A DNA stretch of 64,000 bases from Castor canadensis (lineage: Eukaryota; Chordata; Mammalia; Rodentia; Castoridae): contig NC_133390.1 of the NCBI RefSeq assembly GCF_047511655.1, positions 160,081,583 to 160,145,582 on the forward strand, in the 5' to 3' direction. Positions within the stretch are counted from its first letter, which is position 1, and every line of letters starts with the position of its first letter. The position numbers and the translations under genes are program-made. Below, one piece after another: positions 54,935 through 64,000 of the stretch. The notes below the pieces were generated by a model. The model was not told the DNA's origin, ran no database searches, and worked only from the letters and a program-made list of their open reading frames with translations.

Positions 54935-55080
54935 TTCCTTTGAGGTGAGACATGCGATACCCACACCAGAGTACTTCATAACAGAAAGGGAAACTGAGGC
55001 ACAGAACAGCTCAGGGATTTGCCTGGGGTCCAGCACAGGATTTGACCGTAGATGGGCTGACTCCAGAGTGGGGCTGTCTG
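54935..55080 (-). mobile_element. MIR remnant in MYL9 intron 2
   Basis: AAAGGGAAACTGAGGCACAG, AGGGATTTGCCTGGGGTCCA. Two further short MIR-like pieces follow at 55160-55215 and 55250-55345. Confidence 0.7.
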
Positions 55081-56059
55081 GAGCAGATGTGTGCCTGGAG
55101 CTGCCCAGTAACCTTTCCCTTAAAGAGAGGAGATACGGCTACATAAATAAAAGTCTCAACTGTGGACTTCCCATTGTGCACATGCGGAAACTGAGGCCTA
55201 GAGGGGAAGCCAGAGGATCTTCTCTCTGTTCCCAGTGACACTCCCAGAATCAGGATCTTACAGCTGAAAGGGTTCAGGAATCAAGTCCAACTCAGCATTG
55301 CTCAGATGGGGAAACTGAGCCCAGAGAGACTTCTGCAGCCCACACCTACTACATCCCTTCCTATGTGCTGGCCCCAGTTCCCAGCACATCCTGCATCCGG
55401 GCAAGGGCATCATGCCGAGGCTACAGTCAGGGAGGAAGAGTACGGTCGTGTGGGGTCAAGTTAGGGAAGAGCCTGGTCAGTCTCTGGCATTGCCCCATGC
55501 CTGCTGTCCTGTCTGTGCAGTGGGCCCCGTGCCGGTGTGTGCACCTGCCTGTGTCTGGTGGGAAACTAGGTGGTCCAGAGATAGGATAGATACTGCTCAC
55601 CCTCTCTGCTGCAGGCCAGGCTCACTGAGGCCTCCCTCCCCCAAGAGGGAGTGAACTCCAGCAGGAAGTGAACTCCGGGGCTCCAGTCCGGGACCCTCCA
55701 GCCTCAGGAATGGGAGCTCTGGGGTTGTGAGAGGACAGGTTGGCCATGTATGCCCCACTGGGGTCCTGAAGTGTTTGTAGCTCTTCTGGGGCCTCAGCTT
55801 CTCTTGACAGTCCATGAGGATGCAGTGGAGTCCAGAGGGAACAGGGGCATGAAGGTTCCTCCCTATCTGCAAGCCAGCATGCTGCATTCGGTGCCCCAAA
55901 ACCTAGACCTGACAACGGCCCTGGAGGGCTACCAGAATTGCGTGGCTCGCGTTAGTGGTCCACCGATCAGCCATGGCCTCCTGGTTAAGAACATCATCCT
56001 CAGGTTCAAAAAGAGCAAGAGCAGCAAATAAAATAATAAGCTCTGCAGATACCGTAAAT

Positions 56060-56300
56060 CTCAAAGCAGTCTTCTGTGGTAGATGTAATTACCAATGAGG
56101 AAACTGAGGCTCCAGCTAAGTAATTTGCCCAAGGTTGCACAGCAGCTAAATGGTTCCAATGGCTGTGCCAGTCACTGTCATGAGCATTTTGTAACCACAA
56201 CCACTCAATCATTCATCTTTACAATTCTCCTACAAGACATGGCAAAATGGGGCACAGAGCAGGGATTCAAATCCAGGTCTGCATGACACCAGAGTTCATT
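56060..56300 (-). mobile_element. MIR remnants (two adjacent)
   Basis: ATGAGGAAACTGAGGCTCCA, AATTTGCCCAAGGTTGCACA; then AAATGGGGCACAGAGCAGGG, ATTCAAATCCAGGTCTGCAT. Confidence 0.7.
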
Positions 56301-56334
56301 GATTCAGCTACCTTTGAAAATGTGTCTGGAATTC

Positions 56335-56500
56335 GGGGCCAGGCTGCCTGGGTTTGAATGCTGGCTCTATTGCTTACTTGCTGTGTGACCTTGGACAAGT
56401 TGCCTGGCCTCTCTGAGTCTTGGTTCCTCACCTATGAAGTAGGAATAAGAATGTGATGGTTATGGGGTGGGAAGAGTGAGATGAAGTCAAGCATATGGCA
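56335..56500 (+). mobile_element. MIR, opposite orientation
   Basis: GGTTTGAATGCTGGCTCTAT, GCTGTGTGACCTTGGACAAG, CCTCTCTGAGTCTTGGTTCC. With the preceding copies it forms an inverted MIR pair. Confidence 0.8.
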
Positions 56501-56769
56501 CCCAAGACACAGTAGCAGTCAGCAGATGGCTGCTCCTATTTTCTGGCCAGCATTGTCAAATCAATGACCCCTGGCCAGAGGTGGAACTGGTGAGGCAGCC
56601 AGGGCCTCGTGGACATCCCCAGTGCCCAGAGTAGAGCAGGCCTGATGGAGCTGGCAGGAAATCAGTCACCTGGCATCTGCCTCAGTTTCCAAAGCTTACC
56701 TTTGGGAGGGGACTGGGAGTGAATTGCTCAGGCTGGTGGACAGCAGGCACCAATGTCTACCCACCACAG

Positions 56770-56931
56770 GAAAGAACCCCACCGATGAATACCTGGAGGG
56801 CATGATGAGCGAGGCACCAGGACCCATCAACTTCACTATGTTCCTCACCATGTTTGGGGAGAAGCTGAACGGCACAGACCCTGAGGACGTGATCCGCAAC
56901 GCCTTCGCCTGCTTTGATGAAGAGGCCTCAG
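56770..56931 (+). CDS. MYL9: MYL9 exon 3 (162 bp)
   Basis: Enters and leaves at phase 1. It encodes residues 62-115: [53 protein letters not shown]. This is EF-hand 2, which has lost calcium-binding residues in regulatory light chains, the central helix and the start of EF-hand 3. The acceptor is CCACAG|GAAAG and the donor CTCAG|GTCAGT. The exon is symmetric, so skipping it would keep the frame but delete 54 residues. Confidence 0.96.
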
Positions 56932-57061
56932 GTCAGTGCCCATCTGAAGCCTGGGATGAGCTGGGGCTGAGCCCTGTGCCCGGAGTGGGCTGGGCCAAGG
57001 GCGTGGTGGTGGGGCTGGTGCCTGTCATCAGTGCTCTGCTCCCAAAGGCCAGAACTGGGGC

Positions 57062-57150
57062 TGGAGGAGGGTCGCAAGCAGCAAGAGCACCTGCTTAGCA
57101 AGCATGAGGCCCTGAGTTCTAACCCCAGTACTGCCAAAAAAAAAAAAAAA
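57062..57150 (+). mobile_element. ID-type SINE in MYL9 intron 3
   Basis: CACCTGCTTAGCAAGCATGA, GAGTTCTAACCCCAGTACTG and an A-run. It lies about 130 bases after the exon 3 donor. Confidence 0.8.
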
Positions 57151-57474
57151 TCAAAACCCAAAAACACCAAAAAACCAAAGGCCAGAACTGCCATCACTAT
57201 CTCCCAATTTCTGATGCCAAGTGACTTACTGTCCCCTTCCCAAAATGTCCACATCCACCAAGGCTACATACTCCTTTCTGTTTCAGATCTTTCCAGAAAG
57301 CTGACCATGTCATTGCTTTCTTGCCAACAGGAAGGAAACCAGCCCTGTCCTCAGACCTTTTGTCCCACAGCTAGTGTTTCCCTGGGACATGCAAAGTGAC
57401 AAGGGCACCAGGAAAGTTTCAGGGGCACTTGGACCACCACAGGCCCAAGTGCATTTAGAACATTCTCCTTACTG

Positions 57475-57605
57475 CCTTCACAGTCCCCTGGGAGGCTGGC
57501 ACAGAGAAGTTAAGTACCTTCCCTAAGGTCACACAGCTAGGAAGAATAGAGATTATCATTCCGACTCAGGCAGCAGAATCCGGAGCTCAGGTGCCCAGCA
57601 CCCCC
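57475..57605 (-). mobile_element. MIR remnant in MYL9 intron 3
   Basis: CACAGAGAAGTTAAGTACCT, TCCCTAAGGTCACACAGCTA. Confidence 0.75.
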
Positions 57606-57714
57606 TGCACTCACAGCGCCATGCTCCCTGCAGAAACTCCTTGCAGACAATCCCACTGCTGCATTCTTCCCTGTGGGACACTCCCAGCTCCTCCCACCCA
57701 TCCCCCTTCCTTGA

Positions 57715-57957
<243 letters not shown>

Positions 57958-58490
57958 GTTGCTCCACAGCCCTCCAACGCCCGGGCCCTGCCCAGTCACC
58001 TCCCCCATCACTCGTCTGTACCAGTCCCATGCCCATGGTCCACAGGACCTTCTAGGGGACCTCCCCCAACCAAAGGTTTAGGGTCCTGTCCCCTAGGGAG
58101 GAAATGAGCCCAGAACAGCACAGGGCCAGGCGAGGGCACACAGCAGGCTTGTGGCAGGTGCTCCCACTGTGACCCAGACCCCAGAAGGGAGTCTCAGATC
58201 CCTGCAAGGAAGGACCATCATCTAGGAAGGTGAACCAAAGCCCCTCAAGAGTGGTCACCCCCCAGGAGGAGGGGGCCCTGTGTCTGCTGTCAGATACTAC
58301 TTCCCCGTGCACCCCACACAAAACACTCACCACATCCCCCCTCAGAGAATGAGACAGAAGACGACCCCTGTGCTGTGCAGCCACTGAGCACACCCACCCC
58401 ACCGAGAGTGCGCTAAGGAAGGTGGGCATTCAGGGGTGATCCCTCCATGGGAGGGAAAGTGCAATACAAGGCTATCACTGCCTCGGGGTG
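57958..58490 (+). other. MYL9: MYL9 3' UTR
   Basis: About 530 bases, GC-rich, with no mobile element. The end is inferred from the hexamer variant at 58463; there is no canonical AATAAA in this stretch. Confidence 0.6.
58463..58468 (+). terminator. MYL9: Possible MYL9 polyadenylation signal, variant AATACA
   Basis: AATACA in GTGCAATACAAGGC lies 505 bases after the stop, close to the end expected for the roughly 1.2-kb MYL9 mRNA. AATACA is a known weaker variant. A GT-rich stretch (GGGGTGCCTGCCTGTCTGTG) follows within 20-45 bases, as for a downstream element. Confidence 0.55.
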
Positions 58491-60039
58491 CCTGCCTGTC
58501 TGTGACTGGGATGGGATAGGGGACTTGGGAAGGGCACGCCTCCGGTTCCTACTCTGACACTGCTGCTCTGGCCAAGGGAAGGGTTGGGAGGCGTCCCCCC
58601 AGCCCTAGGACCCCTCAGAAAGAGTATGCTCCACTCAGTGAGGCTAGATCAGCAAGAGGAAGAGGGCAGAGGGAAACAGGCATCCTGGGAGATAGAGGGC
58701 AGCATGGGGGAGGACACACAGCATTCACCAGTCAACTCCATGAGGGGTCTGGGGCCCTGGGGAGCAGAGGCCAAGGTCAAACAGCTCATGGGACTAGAGC
58801 CTGAATCTCCGGGTCACCTTACTGCTCTAGAAAGCCAGGTAGTCTTAGAAGAGGGCCTTTGGGAGCAGTGATAGGGTGGCTTGGGGTGGAGATGGGAGTG
58901 ACCGGTCACCAACCCTAGCTGACTTCCTTGGCCCACCCAGGCCCAAGCAGCAAGGTGTGCTCAGGGGTAGCACCCTCGGCAGCTGGAGAGTGTGAAGCAT
59001 GGGATCACATGCCCAGTCATACACAGCAGGTCATGGCCTGGGTGCATTCCCCCACCCCTGATTGAATGACAGAGACATTGGTTGGTAACACTGCCTGAGA
59101 CATAAGAGGTGAAGACACTGGCCAAGAAACAGGACAGAAGTGACAGAGCCTGTCTGGGTTCACTCTGTGGTTTGCACACATCCCAGCTGATTCCAATGGA
59201 GGTCAGGGGCAGGTGCTGGACCCAGTGTGCCCAACGCATTCCCTAGGGATCACCCAGGGTGGGCCAGCCAGGCAGCAGCAAAGGTCTGAGATCAGGACCT
59301 CAGGAGCACCGAGCAGCAGGGGAACTGTGCCATCCCAGAGGTCCTAACCTCCCCCACACCTCTGCCCACCCCTCCCCCACGCCACTGACCACCCCTCCCT
59401 TCATTTCAAACTGAGTCCCACAGTCCCCTGATCTCAGCTCCAGATGTGCCAGTCACAGCAAGGTCCAATCCAGGCCCAAATACTATCCCAAACTTGGTCC
59501 CAACCACACCCCATCCCAGCCCCACACATGGCCCTGAGTGACCCTCAGTCTGGCCACCCCTCACTGTAGCCAGGTCTGAGGAGGGTCTGGCTGGGGTGGG
59601 GCTTTGGGTTTTCTCCGGAGACTCCCACAGCACTGGCCACACCCTTCTGACACTATGGCCAGAGAGGTCCTCTCACTGAACCACTGCAGCCCACAAGGCC
59701 TTCCTGAAAGAAGGCAGGGCCTTCCTCTCCCAGGGTTCAGAGCTGACCTCCCTCTGTCCCAAAGACTGGTTTATGCCAATTGGCCAGGAGAGGACAGGAG
59801 CAGGCCAGCCTTGCTGGTCCCATAGCTGAGCTGGGGCTGAGGGAACCAGAGGAAAGGGAGTATTCTGCATCAGGCAGAGCAGGAGCAGCAGGGCAGGAGA
59901 GGTCCTGCAAGGACAGAAAAGGTGTATGGCATGGTGACAGCCGGAGCAGAGGTCAGGAGCTGGGAAAGACAGTTTCTCATTCTAAAGTATTCAGATCTGA
60001 GCAGCTTTTCAGAGGGAAAAAAAAGTAATAATAATAATA

Positions 60040-60165
60040 ATGCCAGGTGTGGTGTTACATGCCTGTAATCCCAGCACTTGGGAGGCAGAGGCAAGAGGAT
60101 CTTAAGTTCGGAGCCACCAAATGAGCTCAGTTTGAGCTACAAAGTGAGACTCTGTCTCAAAAAAA
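60040..60165 (+). mobile_element. B1-like SINE monomer
   Basis: GCCAGGTGTGGTGTTACATG, CCTGTAATCCCAGCACTTGG, preceded by (TAA)n. Confidence 0.8.
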
Positions 60166-60429
60166 GAAAAGAATAAGAAGCTAGTGGGTTTTATTTGTCT
60201 TGAGCAACCTTTCTTGAGAGGTAACAGTGAAGCACTCCCAGAACACTGCAAGTCTGCCACAAACCCAGAAGTCACAAAGGAAAAGACTGATGGGTTTACA
60301 TGCATGGAGACCAAATATGTCCTGCAAGGCTAAAGAAAACAGAAGCAATGTTAAAAGCCAAATGCAAACCAGGAGGATAAACGTGCAGTAAATTCAACAA
60401 GAAGGCAGTCAAAGGACTCTACAAAGAGC

Positions 60430-60725
60430 TTCAGGGGCTGGTGGAGTGGCTCAAGCAGTAAGAGTGCCTGCCTAGCAAGCATAAGGCCCAAAGTTCAAGT
60501 CCCAGTGCCACCAAAAAAAGAAAAGAGCTTCAGTAAGTCAGTAGCTCACACCTGTAATCCTAGCTACTCAGGAGGCAGAGATCAGGAGGATATCAGTTCG
60601 AAGCCAGCCCGGACAAATAGTTCATGAACCCCTATCTTGAAAAAACCTATCACAAAAAAAGGACTGGTGGAGTGGTTCAAGGTGTAGGCCCTGAGTTCAA
60701 ACCCCAGTATGGCCAAAAAAAAAAG
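60430..60725 (+). mobile_element. ID unit followed by a composite B1-ID SINE
   Basis: 60432-60520 ID (GGCTCAAGCAGTAAGAGTGC); 60535-60725 composite (CTACTCAGGAGGCAGAGATC, GAGTTCAAACCCCAGTATGG). Confidence 0.8.
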
Positions 60726-60807
60726 TCAACTCAGTAGGAAGAAAGGGCAAATAACATGTAAAAGAATCACAGAAGAAATGCAAACACTTACCAAGCATAT
60801 TTTGGGC

Positions 60808-60910
60808 CATGGGGGTGGTGCATGCCTGTAATCCTCAGCCAGAGCTGAGGCAGGAGGTTCTCAGATTTGAGGCCAGCCTGGGCTACACAGTTAGACTTGT
60901 TTCAAGAAAA
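60808..60910 (+). mobile_element. B1-like SINE monomer
   Basis: GGGGTGGTGCATGCCTGTAA, GAGGCCAGCCTGGGCTACAC. Confidence 0.75.
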
Positions 60911-60929
60911 AGTGCTTAGCAGACACTTT

Positions 60930-61460
60930 TGCATGCTTGTCATTGTAAACTTGTGCATTTTCAATTTCCTTTCCTCGTTTTGTTACTAGAGATTTGTGTA
61001 GGACCGAAAGCCTCCACTCAACCTTGCTGGCTTAGGGGCTTAGCCAGAGGGAGGGATGGTGTTCCAGTTTCTTGTTTTGTGGACAACGAAGGGTGAACAC
61101 AGAGACAGGAAAGTTATGGGAAAGATGAAGAGGGGTCCCGAGTGGGTTGCCAGAGAAGTCACGTGGTCTGAAGTTTTAATACAATTTCTCCAAGGCGCTG
61201 CTCAATCTCTATGCTAATTAGGTGTGCAAAAAGTAGGATTCTAGTTGGCTATGCCTGGAACATTCTGATTGGTTGTGTCGTAGTCCTTACACTGTCCTTA
61301 TTCTGGTCAGTCCTGCTTTTCCTTCTTTCCACCCTTTAAGGTCACCAGGGAATTATACTCACTTTTATTATACTTAGCTCATGGATGAACATCTCTGGGT
61401 TTGAAACAATCACATTCCCAAGAAAGAGAGTTCTAGTTAGAGAAAGTTGTACCGCCTCGG
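60930..61460. mobile_element. Possible solitary LTR remnant
   Basis: Non-SINE, non-L1 block with promoter-like elements (CTGATTGGTTGTG, a CCAAT-type motif, and repeats of a GATT/AGTTGGCTA pattern) between SINE- and L1-rich flanks. No internal retroviral genes are present. I cannot name a family; it may simply be unique sequence. Confidence 0.3.
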
Positions 61461-61504
61461 GCAGCTCACATGTGGTACACTTTTGTTTACTTGCTTATTG
61501 ACTT

Positions 61505-61615
61505 AGGTTTTTTGAGACAGGGTCTCCCTGTGTAGCCCAGGCTGACTGTGAACTCTTGATCTTCCTGCTTCAGCCTTCTGAGTGCTGGGTAACAGACACT
61601 CGTCAACCACACCCA
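61505..61615 (-). mobile_element. B1-like SINE monomer
   Basis: TTTTTTGAGACAGGGTCTCC, GAGTGCTGGGTAACAGACAC. Confidence 0.75.
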
Positions 61616-61682
61616 ACTCAATTTTTAAAATTTTAATTGTGGTGAAATATAACATATATAAAACATAAAAGCTACAACTGAA

Positions 61683-61905
61683 GCTGGGTGCTGATGGCTC
61701 ACACCTGCAATCCTAGCTACTTGGGAGGCTGAGATGGGGAAGACTGAGGTCTGAGAGTGGCCCAGGCAAATAGTTTGAGAGACCCCCCAACTCCCAAATA
61801 ACCACAGCAAAAAAGGACTGGAGGTGTGGCTCAAGCAGTAGAGTGCTTGCTTTGCAAGTGTGAAGCCCTGAGTTCAAACCCAAGGCGCACCTCCCTCCAA
61901 AAAAA
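61683..61905 (+). mobile_element. Composite B1-ID SINE inside L1
   Basis: GCTGGGTGCTGATGGCTCAC, GGCTCAAGCAGTAGAGTGCT, GAGTTCAAACCCAAGGCGCA. Confidence 0.85.
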
Positions 61906-62301
61906 AACTACCATCCAAGCCATGTTTAAGCATATATCATGTATATTCACACTGCTGATGGCCACACCACCATCCATCTGTGGAATTTTTTCATTGCTAT
62001 CCCCAAATGATGCGCCACGTCCACTGAACACGAACTCCAGGGCCCAGAGTGTGGCAGTGGAGGGCTCCCCTTGCATGCACAAGGCCCTGGGCTCCATCCT
62101 CAGCACAACAAGAAAACCAAAACCATGAGCTCCTCACCCTCCAACTCGGCAGCCACATTCTACCTTCTGTATTTGACTGCTTTAGAACTTAAGTGGAAGC
62201 AGACAGTATTTATCTTTTTGTAACTGGTTTATTTCACATACCATAATGATGTCCAGGCTCACTGAATTGACACGTGTGTCATGTGTCAGAACGTCCTTCC
62301 T

Positions 62302-62405
62302 AGGGCTGGAAGAGTGGCTCAGGCTCAGGCAGTAAGAGCACCTGCCTAGCAAGTGTGAGGCCCAGAGTTCAAACCCCAGTGAAATCTGCCCCCATAAAAA
62401 AAGAA
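62302..62405 (+). mobile_element. ID-type SINE inside L1
   Basis: GGGCTGGAAGAGTGGCTCAG, GCACCTGCCTAGCAAGTGTG, GAGTTCAAACCCCAGTGAAA. Confidence 0.8.
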
Positions 62406-62907
62406 CTTCATTCCTGTTTAAGGCTGAATAATGTATTTTTATTGTTATGCTGGGGGTATATTGTGGCGTTTACAAAAGTTCTTACAATATATCAAATGTA
62501 TCTTCCTTGAATTCACACCCTGCCCTCCATCATTCTCCTTTATTCCGTCTCTCCATTCCTGGGAAAGTTTCGGGCGGAGTATTTCCTGGTGTGCATAGAT
62601 CACAGTTTGATTATCCATTAATCCACCACTCACTTGGGTACAGTTTCTCCAAATCCTCACCAGCACTTGGTGTTATCACCATTTTTTAAAAATTTTAGTT
62701 GTTCTGGCTATGGTGATATGTCATTGTAGCTTTAATTTGCTTCATTTATTTGTGTATTTATTCATTCATTTACTTATTTATTTAATTGTGGTCCTGGAAA
62801 TGGAACCTAGAGCCTGGTACACCCTAGGCAGCCTGTAGCCATTTTCTAATACTAATTGTCATCGGTGGCTGGTGTTTGTGAAGTTTTCCTTTAAGTTAGG
62901 TATCCTT

Positions 62908-63112
62908 AGCTGGGCACTGATGACTCACGCCTGTAATTCTAGCGACTGAGGAGGCAGAGATCAGGAGGATCACAGTTTGAAGCCACCTCTGGGCAAATAG
63001 TTTGCGAGACCCTCTGGAAAAAAAAAAAATCACAAAAAAGGGCTGATGGAGTGGCTCAAGGTATAGGCTGTGAGTTTGAACCCCACTACTACTACAAAAA
63101 AAAAAAAAAGTT
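62908..63112 (+). mobile_element. Composite B1-ID SINE, young
   Basis: GCTGGGCACTGATGACTCAC, GGCTGATGGAGTGGCTCAAG, TTTGAACCCCACTACTACTA and an A-run. TTAAGTTAGGTA before and AAAAGTTAGGGA after may be a partial duplication. Confidence 0.85.
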
Positions 63113-63892
63113 AGGGACCCTGTACTCTGGACTTTATCCCAGGTCCTTGACTTCAATCCCAGAGCTTTATTGAGTAGAGCAGAGAACAAAGGCTCGATCT
63201 ACTAGATGGAGTGTGGACATGCCAAAGGAGATGCCCCAGGGGTGTGTATGGTGAGAAAGGTGGATGATGGGGTTAGGCTCTAACTCATATCGGGACAAGC
63301 GCTCCCCTTTGTGCTGACTCCTGGTATACCATTTTTGCTGTTAAACTATCTCATCAATTAGGCCCACTCATGAAATTTGGGTCACTGTGATACAGATGTT
63401 TGAACAGTCCTCTAATTCAAAGGATGGGTTTCGTCAGACGCTCCCTTCAGGACAGGTGTCTGTCCTTCAGATAAGTACTTTTGTTTGTAGACACTTTCTG
63501 TGCTCAGAAGAGTCACTTTCTGGAGTTCTTTCTTTAAGAAATCCTTATTCTGTTCTCAGAGCACACTAATTATCTTTGGGCAAGTGGGCAAGGCCAGGGA
63601 GAGTGGCTCTTTTTTTTTTTTTTTCCTTTCTACTAAATGTTGCAGCTTGTTGGCGGGGGCTGTAAAGCTTAAAGCAAAGAAAGCAGTATCTATATATTTT
63701 TAATTGGGCTATTCATTGGTACAATGCTCATTTGTAAATTCCTGGCCATTGTTTCCCATGCCTCAACTTCCCTGATCTATCCTGCCTCACTAGTGATCCG
63801 GCTGCCTGTTAGTCTGTACGTTAGCCATCTGTATGTTCTCTCTGGTGAAACATCTGTCCGTTGATGTTGCCCACTTTTTAATTGGAATGAAC

Positions 63893-64000
63893 TTTTTTTC
63901 TTGGTGGGACTGGGCTTCAAACTCAGGGCTTCACATTAGCAAAGCAGGAGCTCTAACCCCTTGAGCCACACCTCCAGTCCACTACGCTCTGGTTATTTTG
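63893..64000 (-). mobile_element. Composite SINE, cut by the window end
   Basis: GGTGGGACTGGGCTTCAAAC, TTGAGCCACACCTCCAGTCC, then the start of the B1-like half. The preceding 63700-63892 resembles antisense L1. Confidence 0.8.

Larger units (their letters stand above)
54866..56769 (+). other. MYL9: MYL9 intron 2
   Basis: 1.9 kb, with at least five MIR-type remnants of both orientations. It also holds an unexplained open stretch that ends KNIILRFKKSKSSK with a stop at 56029-56031 (see findings). It ends in CTACCCACCACAG. Confidence 0.75.
61616..62785 (-). mobile_element. Antisense L1 region broken by SINEs
   Basis: 61616-61682, 61905-62030, 62115-62300, 62405-62785 follow antisense L1 order (TTAATTGTGGTGAAATATAA; CCACACCACCATCCATCTGT; GGCTGAATAATGTA; TTCTGGCTATGGTGATATGT). 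SINEs lie between them. Confidence 0.65.
58491..64000. other. Intergenic region downstream of MYL9
   Basis: 58491-60040 is unique GC-moderate sequence with short, unsupported open frames. From 60040 on there are SINEs, antisense L1 pieces and an LTR-like stretch (60930-61460). In human the next gene is TGIF2, but none of its exons is seen here. Confidence 0.75.

Overview
This is a vertebrate nuclear window: intron-split genes, GT-AG splice sites, a CpG-island promoter and dense SINE/LINE content. It carries the 3' half of DLGAP4 (SAPAP4/GKAP family postsynaptic scaffold) and the complete MYL9 gene (smooth-muscle/non-muscle myosin regulatory light chain), both on the + strand. The same order is known from human chromosome 20q11.23, where TGIF2 follows MYL9. 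The host is a placental mammal, most likely a rodent. Dozens of B1-like plus ID-like composite SINEs, whose right halves carry tRNA-type A and B boxes and end near GAGTTCAAACCCCAGTACC, best fit a beaver (Castor) lineage. That species call is recollection plus inference, not proof.

Layout. 1-18066 is DLGAP4 intron with SINEs and old MIR/L1 pieces. 18067-21840 holds a DLGAP4 exon cluster: a 362-bp exon, two alternative exons of 80 and 89 bp, and a 413-bp exon. 21841-38828 is a 17-kb intron filled with antisense L1 remnants, SINEs and a decayed Tigger DNA transposon. 38829-40982 holds the last three coding exons, ending in the PDZ-binding C-terminus QTRL. A 1.6-kb 3' UTR runs to an AATAAA at 42546 that lies inside a MIR. 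42576-51830 is intergenic, with an L2 piece, L1 fragments and nested SINE/L1 insertions. 51180-52030 is the GC-rich MYL9 promoter with a perfect CArG box. MYL9 has a non-coding first exon and three coding exons (54682-57957), giving 172 aa. 58490-64000 is downstream intergenic sequence.

Function. DLGAP4 links PSD-95-type MAGUKs to SHANK in the postsynaptic density. MYL9 is the phosphorylatable light chain that switches on myosin II. The two are neighbours with no shared pathway that can be read from the sequence.

Most notable observation: the 80-bp and 89-bp DLGAP4 exons are reading-frame-locked. Either one alone keeps the frame; using both or neither gives a premature stop. Others are a perfect 24-bp-arm hairpin at 23126, two very short L1-tail insertions with clear target-site duplications inside SINEs, an exactly dated SINE-in-SINE insertion, polyadenylation signals in unusual settings, and an unexplained 3-prime-closed reading frame in MYL9 intron 2.
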